NCBI GenBank assembly: GCA_033763995.1
Contig: JANRJL010000110.1
Location: 4,087 to 68,086 of the forward strand
DNA length: 64,000 nt
Reading direction: 5' to 3'
Origin: GCA-2737725 sp033763995
GTDB lineage: Bacteria > Pseudomonadota > Alphaproteobacteria > Rhodospirillales > Rhodospirillaceae
A program made the position numbers and the translations under genes. How positions within the stretch are numbered: the stretch's first letter is position 1; every line of letters begins with the position of its first letter. Shown here one piece after another: positions 35,569 through 44,330 of the stretch. Under the pieces are notes generated by a model. The model saw only the letters and a list, made by a program, of their open reading frames with translations, was not told where the DNA came from and searched no databases.

Positions 35569-37299
35569 CTAAAATTGACTGCCGACGAATTTGCGCTTCA
35601 AGCGATTGCGCACGATGATGGCGGTGAGGTTCATGGCGAAGATCAGGCCGATCAGCAGCATGGTGGTGACGAACACCATCGGCTTGCCGGCCTCGGAATT
35701 GCGCGACTGGAAGCCCACATCGAAGATGTGAAAGCCCAGGTGCATGAAGCTGCGCTCGAGATGAACGAATGGGAAATTCCCGTCGATCGGCAGCTCCGGC
35801 GCCAGTTTCACCACGCCCACCAGCATGAGCGGCGCCACCTCGCCGGCGCCGCGCGCCATGGCGAGAATGATGCCGGTCATGATGCCGGGCAGCGCGCGCG
35901 GCAGCACGATGTACTTGATGGTCTGCCACTTCGACGCGCCGCAGGCGAGCGAGCCCTCGCGCATGGAGCGCGGCACGGCGGCCAGGGCTTCCTCGGTGGC
36001 GACGATCACCACGGGGACGGTGAGCAACGCCAACGTCAGCGAGGCCCACAGCAGGCCACCCGTGCCGAACGTGGGGTTGGGCAGCCGCTCGGCGTATAAG
36101 AGTTGGTCGATGGTTCCCCCCAGCACATAGGCGAAGAACCCGAGGCCGAACACGCCGTAAACGATAGACGGCACACCGGCCAAGTTGTTGACCGAGATGC
36201 GCACGATGGACACCAACCGGCCCTGCTTGGCGTACTCGCGCAGGTACAGCGCGGTGATGACGCCGAAGGGGGCGACCGCGATCACCATCAACAGCGTCAT
36301 GGCCGCGGTGCCGAAGATCGCGGGCAGAATACCGCCCTCGGTGTTGGCCTCGCGCGGCTCGTCGGAAATGAATTCCCACCACCGCGAGAGGTAGATACCG
36401 GCCTTGTCGAGGAAGTCGATATCGTTGGCGGGGTAGATACGCACGATGGCGTCCAACGTCATCACTTTTTCCCGCCCGCCGATTTCGGCGAACGTCGCCG
36501 TTTGGCGATCATTGGCGGCGCGCAGCGTGGCCAATTCATCGGCGAGACGCTTATAATCGTCCTGGAGAACGCGCGAGCGCGCTTCCAACTCCATCTGCGC
36601 CGCGGCAAAGGCAGGGCTGTCACGGCCCTGGTCCAACTCGACCTTGCGCACCGAAAGGCGCAACTGCTCGATCTCGTGATTGATCTTGCCGATATCATGC
36701 TTCTCGATGGCGGCCAGGCGCGCGCGCTTGGCGCGGGCGTCGGCATGGGCCTGCGCGAATCGGGCATCGCGAACGTCAGCCAAGTCGATCAACTGGCCAT
36801 CGATGACGATGGACTTCAGTGTCGCCACCAGCGGGCCCCACTCGACGCGCTCGGCAAACAGAAGATTGGCGGGGGTTTCCGTCTTGGCGATTTCGAAGTC
36901 GGAGACCCAGCGGAAGTCCTCGTTGTAAATGTCGTAGTTACCGATGCGAAACAGCGTGCGCGAGGCGTAGCCATCGTTGTCGCGAATCGTCTGCTGCAGC
37001 GACGGCGGCAGTTTGGCGATGGTCTCGGCCGTGGGTCGGTAAAGCTCGGTGCGCGTCGGCTCGCCGGCGGTGACCGTGCCGTCCGTGAGCGTGACGACGG
37101 CGAGCGGTTTGGGCACGAAGGTGATCGCGCCGTTCCAAAAGACCATCAGCAAAAAGCCGGCGATCATGATGCAACCCAGGGCCAAGGCCCCGCCGAGCGC
37201 CCAGGTGAAGGGCTCGCCGCGCGCGCGCAAGTCGGACATGCGCTGGGCAGGCGCCCGAGTTTGCGCGGCCGGAACCGCGATGGTGCTGGCGTCATTCAT
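35569..37299 (-). CDS. pstA: Phosphate ABC transporter permease PstA with periplasmic insertion
   Basis: 576 residues from ATG 37299, ten bases after the pstC stop; the longer open frame overlaps pstC and is rejected. PstA in enteric bacteria is about 300 residues. Here an N-terminal helix (ALGGALALGCIMIAGF) is followed by some 250 residues outside the membrane, including a long charged coiled coil (KINHEIEQLRLSVRKVEL), as in the DUF3333-type PstA. Permease domain from about 325, with EAA loop ACGASKWQTIKYIVLPRAL. Inner membrane, partner of PstC. Confidence 0.92.
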   Translation of the reverse strand: MNDASTIAVPAAQTRAPAQRMSDLRARGEPFTWALGGALALGCIMIAGFLLMVFWNGAITFVPKPLAVVTLTDGTVTAGEPTRTELYRPTAETIAKLPPSLQQTIRDNDGYASRTLFRIGNYDIYNEDFRWVSDFEIAKTETPANLLFAERVEWGPLVATLKSIVIDGQLIDLADVRDARFAQAHADARAKRARLAAIEKHDIGKINHEIEQLRLSVRKVELDQGRDSPAFAAAQMELEARSRVLQDDYKRLADELATLRAANDRQTATFAEIGGREKVMTLDAIVRIYPANDIDFLDKAGIYLSRWWEFISDEPREANTEGGILPAIFGTAAMTLLMVIAVAPFGVITALYLREYAKQGRLVSIVRISVNNLAGVPSIVYGVFGLGFFAYVLGGTIDQLLYAERLPNPTFGTGGLLWASLTLALLTVPVVIVATEEALAAVPRSMREGSLACGASKWQTIKYIVLPRALPGIMTGIILAMARGAGEVAPLMLVGVVKLAPELPIDGNFPFVHLERSFMHLGFHIFDVGFQSRNSEAGKPMVFVTTMLLIGLIFAMNLTAIIVRNRLKRKFVGSQF

Positions 37300-37309
37300 G
37301 ACCCGGCCC

Positions 37310-39934
37310 TCACAATTGCGCCGTGCGCTTGCGGAACTTCTGGCGCACGACTTCCGCCAGGGTGTTGACCACAAACGTCATGACAAAAAGAGTCAGCGCC
37401 GCCAGGAACAGCATGCGATAGAGCGTGCTGTCGCGCACCGCCTCGGGCAATTCGACGGCGATATTGGCCGACAGCGCGCGCAGGCCCTCGAACACGTTCC
37501 ATTCCATCAACGGCGTGTTGCCGGCCGCCATCACCACGATCATGGTTTCGCCCACGGCGCGGCCCATGCCGACCATGATGGCCGCGAACACGCCGCTCAT
37601 GGCCGCGGGCAGGATGATCCTGACGGCGGTTTGCCAGGGTGTGGCGCCGCAGCCCAGGCTGGCGGCCCGCAGGTGCTCCGGCACCGAGTTCAGCGCGTCC
37701 TCGGCGATGGTGTAGATGATGGGAATGACGGCGAAACCCATGGCGAAGCCCACCACCAGGGTATTGCGCTGGACGTAGGTGTCGATGACGCCGCCGCGCA
37801 CGTCGACGCCCAAGGCGGTCAGGACTTGCGCGACGACATAGCTGAGGACACCCGCAACGATCAGGGTAAGACCCCAGCGCCCGAAGTCCGACAGACCCGC
37901 GGAAAAGCGGTTCTCGGAGCGCAGCAGCGCCGAGAGCCGTGCGTCGGCCACGCGGTCGGTCGCGAGCCACACGCTGATGAACGTGATCGGCAGCAAGACC
38001 ACCGCCGTGAAGGGCGCGCCGCTGCCGATGGTGCCGTTGGCCCAAGCCTTGAAGTCGCCCGCGAAAAAGAGGGACTCGAATGAAGGCGACAGGGCGTAAG
38101 TCACGGTGGCGAAGAAGAACACGGCCATGAACATCGCGGCCAATTTCGGCAACCCGGCGTTCTTGAGCTGAAACTGATAGGGCAGCAACTGCCAGAGATA
38201 GGCCGCGAACAGCAGGCCCAACGGCAGAATGAACAAGGCCATGATCACGGCCGCGATCCAGGTTTCGACGATGGGGGCCAGCACCAGGGCGGCGATGAAG
38301 CCCAACACCACCGAGGGCAGCGAGGCCATCATTTCCATGGTCGGCTTGACCACGGCGCGCACCTTGTGGTGCACGAACTCGGACGTGAAAATCGCCGCCC
38401 CCAGCGCGATGGGCACCGCGAACAACAGCGAATACAGCGTCGCCTTGAAGGTGCCGAAAATCAGCGGCATCAACGACAGCTTGGGCTCGAAGGCATCGGT
38501 GCCCGCCGAGGACTGCCACGTGTACGTGGGCTCGGTGTAGCCTTCGTACCAGACCTTGCCGAAGATGGTTTGCAGCGTGGTTTCCGGGTGCGGCACGTCC
38601 ACATCCCACGCATAAGCCGAACCGTCGGCGCCGACGGCCAGCACGGCGTTTTGGCGGGGCGACAGCGCCAGCGCCTGATAGTCGGGGTTCTCGACGTCGG
38701 GCTTGAGGCGCAGCAGGACTTGCTCGCTGGTGCTGTGGCGCATCCAAATGCCGCCCGCGGCATCGGCGGTGACGAACGATTTTCCGCGCTGGCTCGCGTC
38801 CATGGCCACGACCGGCGCCGGGTGCGGCTCCAGCATCTTGGCGCGCACCATGCTGAACCCGTCGGTGGACTTGGCCTCGTCGCGCGGCAAGCGGAAATAA
38901 ACGTTCACCGACCCATCCGAGCCGCCCACCACGATGGACTGCTCGCCGATCAGGAAACCGAAGACATTGACGTTCGCGTCGCCGGGGGCGACGTCGGCGG
39001 TCTCGGCCAATTCCGGCTTGTCGAAGTTGCGGGTGTCGTAGCGATAGATCGTGCCCGACTTTTCCGCGACGTAAACTTGATCGGCCTTCTCGGTCATGAG
39101 CACGCCCGAGACCACCACACCCTCCGGCAAGCCCGGCAGCTCGACCGTGGACAGCCGCGTGGTTTCCTTGCCCGTCATGAAGTTCTTGCGGGTCTCGGCG
39201 CGGCTGATGCGCCCCACGCCCCGGCTGTCGATGGTGATGAACGAACGCGAGGGACGCTCGGCGGTGCCGCCGACGCGGTAGTCGAGCGCCGCGACGGCGG
39301 AGCCATCGGGCGTGATCTGCTGCGCCTCGCCCAGTTCGAGACTGACGGCCGTGCGCCGGTACTGCGTATCGGAAATCGGCGCAAACACAGCACTGCCGTC
39401 AGTTAAGTCACCGATCTCACCCAAGGGGCGAAGATCGGTCGGCGCTTGGTCACGGTCGATGATGGTGACGGCCAACACCAACCGGCCCAAGCGCAGAGTA
39501 CCGTCGTTGAAGCCAAACGCCACATGGCCGCCGGCCAAGGTCTTGGCGAAGGCCGTGGCAGTCTTGCCGGCGAAGTCGAAGCTCGGCACGGCGAGCGGAC
39601 TGCCGGTCTTGATGTGAAACGCGCCCACCCGCCCATCGTCATCGATGGAGACCGACAAGGTTCGGTACTCATCGATGACATCGGCCAGAGTCTTGCGGCC
39701 CGATTTGTCGAGCGCGACGCGGGTTTGCCCAACCACGTCACCGCCGGTGAACAACGGCACCACGACCTGGGCCAGGAAGATCATGATGCCGAACACCGCC
39801 AGGATCACGGCCAGGCCACCGATCCGGATCACCCAGTCGGCGATCCGGTCGGCGATGATCACCGAGCGCGGGGTCGTCATGGACCGGCGGCGCGGCGGCA
39901 AAGATCGGGGTGCTTCGGGAGGAGATGTGGTCAC
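37310..39934 (-). CDS. pstC: Phosphate ABC transporter permease PstC with large periplasmic domain
   Basis: 874 residues from GTG 39934; ATG 39880 is an alternative start. After one helix (VILAVFGIMIFLAQVVVPLF) come about 430 periplasmic residues made of repeating beta strands (IGEQSIVVGGSDGSVNVYF, ALSPRQNAVLAVGADGSAYAW), a beta-propeller-like domain. The permease domain starts near residue 505 (GTFKATLYSLLFAVPIAL) and holds the EAA loop GCGATPWQTAVRIILPAA. Ordinary PstC is about 300-340 residues; enlarged forms exist in other proteobacteria. The propeller may bind PstS or a surface partner. Confidence 0.92.
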   Translation of the reverse strand: MTTSPPEAPRSLPPRRRSMTTPRSVIIADRIADWVIRIGGLAVILAVFGIMIFLAQVVVPLFTGGDVVGQTRVALDKSGRKTLADVIDEYRTLSVSIDDDGRVGAFHIKTGSPLAVPSFDFAGKTATAFAKTLAGGHVAFGFNDGTLRLGRLVLAVTIIDRDQAPTDLRPLGEIGDLTDGSAVFAPISDTQYRRTAVSLELGEAQQITPDGSAVAALDYRVGGTAERPSRSFITIDSRGVGRISRAETRKNFMTGKETTRLSTVELPGLPEGVVVSGVLMTEKADQVYVAEKSGTIYRYDTRNFDKPELAETADVAPGDANVNVFGFLIGEQSIVVGGSDGSVNVYFRLPRDEAKSTDGFSMVRAKMLEPHPAPVVAMDASQRGKSFVTADAAGGIWMRHSTSEQVLLRLKPDVENPDYQALALSPRQNAVLAVGADGSAYAWDVDVPHPETTLQTIFGKVWYEGYTEPTYTWQSSAGTDAFEPKLSLMPLIFGTFKATLYSLLFAVPIALGAAIFTSEFVHHKVRAVVKPTMEMMASLPSVVLGFIAALVLAPIVETWIAAVIMALFILPLGLLFAAYLWQLLPYQFQLKNAGLPKLAAMFMAVFFFATVTYALSPSFESLFFAGDFKAWANGTIGSGAPFTAVVLLPITFISVWLATDRVADARLSALLRSENRFSAGLSDFGRWGLTLIVAGVLSYVVAQVLTALGVDVRGGVIDTYVQRNTLVVGFAMGFAVIPIIYTIAEDALNSVPEHLRAASLGCGATPWQTAVRIILPAAMSGVFAAIMVGMGRAVGETMIVVMAAGNTPLMEWNVFEGLRALSANIAVELPEAVRDSTLYRMLFLAALTLFVMTFVVNTLAEVVRQKFRKRTAQL

Positions 39935-40022
39935 GCCGAAATCGATCCTGAGGAACTGAAGCTTTAGGTAACGGAGTATGTCTAACGTGTTTGGCGGCCG
40001 TTCAAAAGAAACAGCGCCGGGG

Positions 40023-40100
40023 CTAGTACCGCCGATCAGAAGTTCCTATCACGGATGTCTCCTGCTCTCGTAAGGAACTTCTGATCGAAAAGCGGTACTC
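40023..40100. repeat. CTAG-type bulged hairpin P3
   Basis: Outer arm CTAGTACCGC (40023-40032) pairs with GCGGTACT (40092-40099; the last bases have decayed), a four-base bulge AAAA on the right, inner arms CGATCAGAAGTTCCT (40033-40047) and AGGAACTTCTGATCG (40073-40087). Lies between pstS and pstC, paired with P4. Confidence 0.82.
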
Positions 40101-40114
40101 GAATCAAATATTTA

Positions 40115-40190
40115 CTAGTACCCTTTGGTTTCCGAAATTCGTAACGCGAGCCGTTGTCACGAGTCACGAATTTCGGAAACCGGGTACTAG
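40115..40190. repeat. CTAG-ended bulged hairpin P4
   Basis: Outer arms CTAGTACCC (40115-40123) and GGGTACTAG (40182-40190), a three-base TTT bulge on the left, inner arms GGTTTCCGAAATTCGT (40127-40142) and ACGAATTTCGGAAACC (40166-40181). It is the nearest structure 3' of pstS and could protect or end its transcript, giving more PstS than PstCAB. Confidence 0.82.
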
Positions 40191-40230
40191 GTCGCTCCGG
40201 CGCCATCCCTTGCAAATCAGCGGCTTAGGC

Positions 40231-41217
40231 TTACTTCAGGCCCAGGGCCTCCGCATCTTCCGACGCCACCGCCCCGGGGATGGGGTAATAACCGTCTTTC
40301 AGCACGCCCTGTTGGCCTTGCTTCGAGAACACGAACTTGACGAACTCGGCCCGGAGCGGCTCCAAGGGGCGGCCGGGATTCTTGTTCATGTAAACATAGA
40401 GGAAGCGCGTGATGGGATAGTCGCCGGCATAGGCTTCTTCCGGAGACGGCTCATGGCAGCTATCGCCGTCCTTGGCCGAGACCTGGATCGCCCGCACATC
40501 CGCGGTCTTGTAGCCGATGCCCGAATAACCGATGGCGCCCTTGTCGGAGCCGATGGCCTGCACCACCGCTGACGAGCCTGGCTGTTCCTTGACGCTGTCC
40601 TTGAAGTCGCCGTCGGCCATGGCGACTTCCTTGAAGTAGCCGTAAGTTCCCGACGCCGAGTTGCGGCCGTACATGGAGATCGGCAGGCTGGCCCAGTCGC
40701 CCGTCGCACCCAGTTGGCCCCAGGTGGTGATCTCGTTCTTCAAGCCGCGCTTGCGCGTCTTGGAGAAAATCGCGTCGATCTGCGGCAGGCTGAGGCAGGT
40801 GACCGGGTTGTCCTTGTGGACGAACACGGCCAAGGCGTCGACGGCAACGCGCAGGCCGGTGGGCTTGTAGCCGTACTTCTTCTCGAAGTCGTCGAGTTCG
40901 GCCGCGCGCATCGGGCGCGACATCGGGCCGAACTGCGCCGTGCCGGCGATCAACGCCGGCGGGGCGGTGCCTGAACCTTTGCCTTCGATCTCGATCTTGA
41001 CGTTGGGGTATTCCTTGCTGAAGCCCTCGGCCCACAGGGTCATGAGGTTGTTCAGCGTGTCCGAGCCGATGGACTTGAGGCTGCCTTCGACGCCCGAGGT
41101 TTTCTTGTAATCGGGGAGCGAGGGATCGACCTCGACCGCCCGTGCATGACCCATGAGCGCAGTCGTTGCGAAAAGAATCGTGCCCGCGAAGGCGCGTCCG
41201 GCGAATGTCCTCAGCAT
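40231..41217 (-). CDS. pstS: Periplasmic phosphate-binding protein PstS
   Basis: 328 residues from ATG 41217, with GGGAG six bases before it. Signal peptide ends near GHARA. Phosphate-binding blocks: KSIGSDTLNNLMTLW, KGSGTAPPALIAGTAQFG, YGRNSASGTYGYFKE and SDKGAIGYSGIGY. It binds phosphate in the periplasm and hands it to PstCA. First gene of the leftward pst cluster; 296 bases with two hairpins separate it from pstC. A PHO-box-like site lies about 95 bases upstream. Confidence 0.94.
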   Translation of the reverse strand: MLRTFAGRAFAGTILFATTALMGHARAVEVDPSLPDYKKTSGVEGSLKSIGSDTLNNLMTLWAEGFSKEYPNVKIEIEGKGSGTAPPALIAGTAQFGPMSRPMRAAELDDFEKKYGYKPTGLRVAVDALAVFVHKDNPVTCLSLPQIDAIFSKTRKRGLKNEITTWGQLGATGDWASLPISMYGRNSASGTYGYFKEVAMADGDFKDSVKEQPGSSAVVQAIGSDKGAIGYSGIGYKTADVRAIQVSAKDGDSCHEPSPEEAYAGDYPITRFLYVYMNKNPGRPLEPLRAEFVKFVFSKQGQQGVLKDGYYPIPGAVASEDAEALGLK

Positions 41218-41311
41218 GTTGTTCTCCCGATGCCACACTTGGTGCCGAACCCCATGGCCCATGCCATGGCGTTCAGGACGCCGGACTCCTATCGGCGGAG
41301 GCCAAACCTTT

Positions 41312-41329
41312 TGTGACGGAAATGTGAAG
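41312..41329 (-). promoter_or_regulatory. PHO-box-like site upstream of pstS
   Basis: Read on the minus strand, CTTCACATTTCCGTCACA has two direct 7-mers (CTTCACA and CGTCACA) spaced by four bases, so 11 bases from start to start, as in PhoB boxes (CTGTCAT-n4-CTGTCAC type). It is placed for activation of pstS and, given phoB in the same operon, autoregulation. Confidence 0.7.
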
Positions 41330-41392
41330 CTTTTGTTTCAGCGACTGGGGATAAGGTCGCTGCGGCTCATATAAGCTATTGGAAAGACTATG

Positions 41393-42043
41393 TTACTTCG
41401 CTTTTCCGCGCAGCTTGGCGATGTTGCCGCTGTAATCGGCCGAGCCGAAAACCGCCGTGCCGGCAACCAAGACATTGGCCCCCGCCTGGATGCACTCGGC
41501 GGCCGTGGCGGGCGTGATGCCGCCGTCGACCTCCAGGTCGATGTTGCGGCCGCCGATCATGCGGCGCAGGTTGGCGATCTTGGCCAGCTGCGAGCGGATG
41601 AACGACTGCCCGCCGAACCCGGGGTTCACGGTCATGACCAGGATCAGGTCCACCTGATCGAGCACGTACTCGATCGTCGTCTCCGCCGTTCCCGGATTGA
41701 TGGACACGCCCGCCTTCTTGCCCAGCGACTTGATCACTTGCAGCGAGCGGTCGAGGTGCGCGCCGGCTTCCGCGTGAACGGTGATGATGTCCGAGCCCGC
41801 CTCGGCGAAGGCGGCGATGTAAGGGTCCACCGGCGCGATCATCAAATGCACGTCGAGCGGCTTCTTCGTGTGCGGGCGCAGGGCCTTCACCACCATGGGC
41901 CCGATGGTGAGGTTGGGCACGAAATGCCCGTCCATCACGTCGACGTGGATGTAATCGGCCCCGGCGGCATCGACCGCGCGCACTTCCTCGCCAAGTTTGG
42001 CGAAGTCGGCCGAGAGAATGCTGGGGGCGATTTTCACGGACAT
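41393..42043 (-). CDS. rpe: Ribulose-phosphate 3-epimerase
   Basis: 216 residues from ATG 42043; the open frame upstream overlaps tkt and is rejected. TIM-barrel enzyme of the pentose phosphate/Calvin route that interconverts ribulose 5-phosphate and xylulose 5-phosphate. Visible: APSILSADFAKLGEEV, HVDVMDGHFVPNLTIGP (metal His/Asp), LVMTVNPGFGGQSFI (phosphate loop) and LEVDGGITPATA. Starts 13 bases after the tkt stop, so tkt-rpe form an operon. Confidence 0.95.
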   Translation of the reverse strand: MSVKIAPSILSADFAKLGEEVRAVDAAGADYIHVDVMDGHFVPNLTIGPMVVKALRPHTKKPLDVHLMIAPVDPYIAAFAEAGSDIITVHAEAGAHLDRSLQVIKSLGKKAGVSINPGTAETTIEYVLDQVDLILVMTVNPGFGGQSFIRSQLAKIANLRRMIGGRNIDLEVDGGITPATAAECIQAGANVLVAGTAVFGSADYSGNIAKLRGKAK

Positions 42044-42056
42044 GGCGGCGGCGTCC

Positions 42057-44045
42057 TCACAGGCGTTGCGTGACCGCTTGTACCACGGCCTCGGCGGTGA
42101 TGCCGAAGTGCTTGTAGAGCGCCGGCGCGGGCGCCGAGGCGCCGAAACTATCGATCCCGATACTGGCGCCTTTGGGGCCCACGTATTTGATCCAGCCATA
42201 GGTGCAGGCCGCTTCCACCGAGACGCGCACCTCGCCACCCAGGACCTGCGCGCGATAACCTTCGGGCTGCTGGTCGAACAACTCGGCGCAGACCATCGAG
42301 ACGACCGCCGTGCCGATGCCTCGGCCCTGCAACGCCGCGCGGGCCTCCATGGCCAGGCTCACTTCCGAGCCCGTGGCGATGATCGTCGCCTTGCGCCCGC
42401 CTTCCGCCTCGGCCAACACATAGCCGCCCTTGGCGCTGAGATTGTCGTCGGTGTGGACGTCGCGCAACGTCGGCAGGTTTTGGCGCGTGAGCGCGAGAAT
42501 GGTGGGGCCTGTTTTATGCTCCAGGGCCAAGGCCCAACATTCGGCGGTCTCGACGACATCACACGGGCGCATCACGCGCACATTGGGCATGGCGCGCAAC
42601 GACGCCAAGTGCTCGACGGGTTGGTGGGTGGGGCCGTCCTCGCCCAGGCCGATGGAATCGTGCGTCATGACATAGATCACGCGCTGGCCCATGAGCGCGG
42701 ACAGGCGGATCGACGGGCGGCAGTAGTCGGTGAACACCAGGAAGGTGCCGCCGTAGGGAATGATGCCGCCGTGCAGCGCCAGGCCGTTCATGGCGGCGGC
42801 CATGCCGTGCTCGCGCACGCCGTAATAAATGTAGCGGCCCGCGAAATCGGGCGCGGTGAGCGCCTTCATGGGGCCGGTCTTGGTGTTGTTGGACCCCGTC
42901 AGGTCGGCGGAGCCGCCGATGAGATCGGGCACCACGGGCACGAGGGCTTCCAGCACCGTTTGCGACGCCACGCGGGTGGCGACTTTGGGCTTTTCGTCGC
43001 TGGCTTTCTTTTTCACTGCGCTGACGGCCGCCGCAAAACCGGCGGGCAGATCGCCCGCGAGCGCACGGGTGAGTTCCGCTTTCTTGGCGGCATCGGCTTT
43101 GGCCAGGCGTTCGTTCCAGGCCGCGTGCTGCGAAGCGCCGCGCGCGCCGACCGCGCGCCAAGCCTTCAACACCGCATCGGGCACGACGAAGGGCGCGTGC
43201 GTCCACCCCAGCTTGGCGCGGGCCCCGGCGATTTCCTCGTCACCCAGCGGCGAGCCGTGCGTCTTGGCGGTGCCCGCCAATTTCGGCGCGCCGTACCCGA
43301 TGACGGTGCGGCAGGCGATCATGGCCGGTTTGTCGCTGCCTCGTGCCGCCTCGAGGACCTTGGTGATAGCGGCGGGATCGTGACCGTCCACCGCCCAGGT
43401 GTTCCAGCCGCAAGCCTCGAAGCGCTTGCGCTGATCGTCGGAGACCGCGAGGTCCGTGGGTCCGTCGATGCTGATGCGGTTATCGTCGAACAGCACGATC
43501 ATCTTGTTGAGTTTCAAGTGCCCGGCGAGCGAGATGGCCTCGTGGCTGATGCCCTCCATCAGGCAGCCGTCGCCGGCGATGACATAGGTGCGGTGATCGA
43601 CCAGGTCCGACCCGAAGCGCGCGGCCATGATGCGTTCGCCCAGCGCCAGGCCCACGGCATTGGCCAGCCCCTGCCCCAAGGGGCCGGTGGTGGTTTCCGC
43701 CCCCGAGGCATGGCCGAATTCCGGGTGACCGGCCGTGTTGCTGCCGAGCTGGCGGAAATTCTTGATCTGCTCCAGCGGCATGTCGGCGTAGCCGGTGAGG
43801 TACATCAGGCTATAGAGCAGCATGGAGCCGTGGCCCGCCGACAAGACGAATCGGTCGCGGTCGGGCCATTTCGGATGTGACGCATCGAACTTCAGGAATC
43901 GGCTGAACAGCACCGTCGCCACGTCGGCCATGCCCATGGGCATGCCCGGGTGCCCGGAATTGGCCTTTTGCACGGCATCGGCCGACAAAAACCGGATGGC
44001 GTTGGCCATGTCGGCGTGGAGGGCGGCGGGAGACATTTCGTTCAT
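42057..44045 (-). CDS. tkt: Transketolase
   Basis: 662 residues from ATG 44045 (NEMSPAALHADM); ATG 44036 and 44057 are possible too. Thiamine-diphosphate enzyme of the non-oxidative pentose phosphate pathway. Motifs: SGHPGMPMGMAD near the start, TTGPLGQGLANAVG, the TPP/Mg motif GDGCLMEGISHE, HDSIGLGEDGPTHQPVEHL, and the C-terminal domain (YKHFGITAEAVVQAV). Cytosolic dimer. Upstream is a 285-base gap shared with the divergent acyl ligase gene. Confidence 0.95.
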   Translation of the reverse strand: MNEMSPAALHADMANAIRFLSADAVQKANSGHPGMPMGMADVATVLFSRFLKFDASHPKWPDRDRFVLSAGHGSMLLYSLMYLTGYADMPLEQIKNFRQLGSNTAGHPEFGHASGAETTTGPLGQGLANAVGLALGERIMAARFGSDLVDHRTYVIAGDGCLMEGISHEAISLAGHLKLNKMIVLFDDNRISIDGPTDLAVSDDQRKRFEACGWNTWAVDGHDPAAITKVLEAARGSDKPAMIACRTVIGYGAPKLAGTAKTHGSPLGDEEIAGARAKLGWTHAPFVVPDAVLKAWRAVGARGASQHAAWNERLAKADAAKKAELTRALAGDLPAGFAAAVSAVKKKASDEKPKVATRVASQTVLEALVPVVPDLIGGSADLTGSNNTKTGPMKALTAPDFAGRYIYYGVREHGMAAAMNGLALHGGIIPYGGTFLVFTDYCRPSIRLSALMGQRVIYVMTHDSIGLGEDGPTHQPVEHLASLRAMPNVRVMRPCDVVETAECWALALEHKTGPTILALTRQNLPTLRDVHTDDNLSAKGGYVLAEAEGGRKATIIATGSEVSLAMEARAALQGRGIGTAVVSMVCAELFDQQPEGYRAQVLGGEVRVSVEAACTYGWIKYVGPKGASIGIDSFGASAPAPALYKHFGITAEAVVQAVTQRL

Positions 44046-44217
44046 GAGAATCAACATGTTACGGCCAAAACGACGCGGCCGATGCGCCCGAGCGAGGGCG
44101 AATGTGGGGCCGGAAGGCGCCCTTTTTGCCGAGCAACCCACCGATTGCAAGGCCTGAATCCGGCCCAAACCGGCTGCCGCCCGCCCCCCGCCCGCCCGCC
44201 ATCCGGCCCATGCCGAC

Positions 44218-44235
44218 CCTGTCAGCCCTGACAGG
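44218..44235. promoter_or_regulatory. Perfect dyad between tkt and acyl-ligase genes
   Basis: CCTGTCAGccCTGACAGG is a perfect 8-base inverted repeat with a two-base spacer. The spacer is too short for an RNA hairpin, so a bound dimeric regulator is likely. It lies 96 bases before the ligase start and 173 before tkt. The protein is unknown; the rest of the gap is C-rich with no gene seen. Confidence 0.45.
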
Positions 44236-44330
44236 TCCTGGCCGGGGGCGAAAGCGTCAATATCCGGGCCAAGAAGAAAGCGGCCCCTTGTGCACGCGAG
44301 GGCCCGGCAAAGAGTTGGTTGGAGCGGTCC

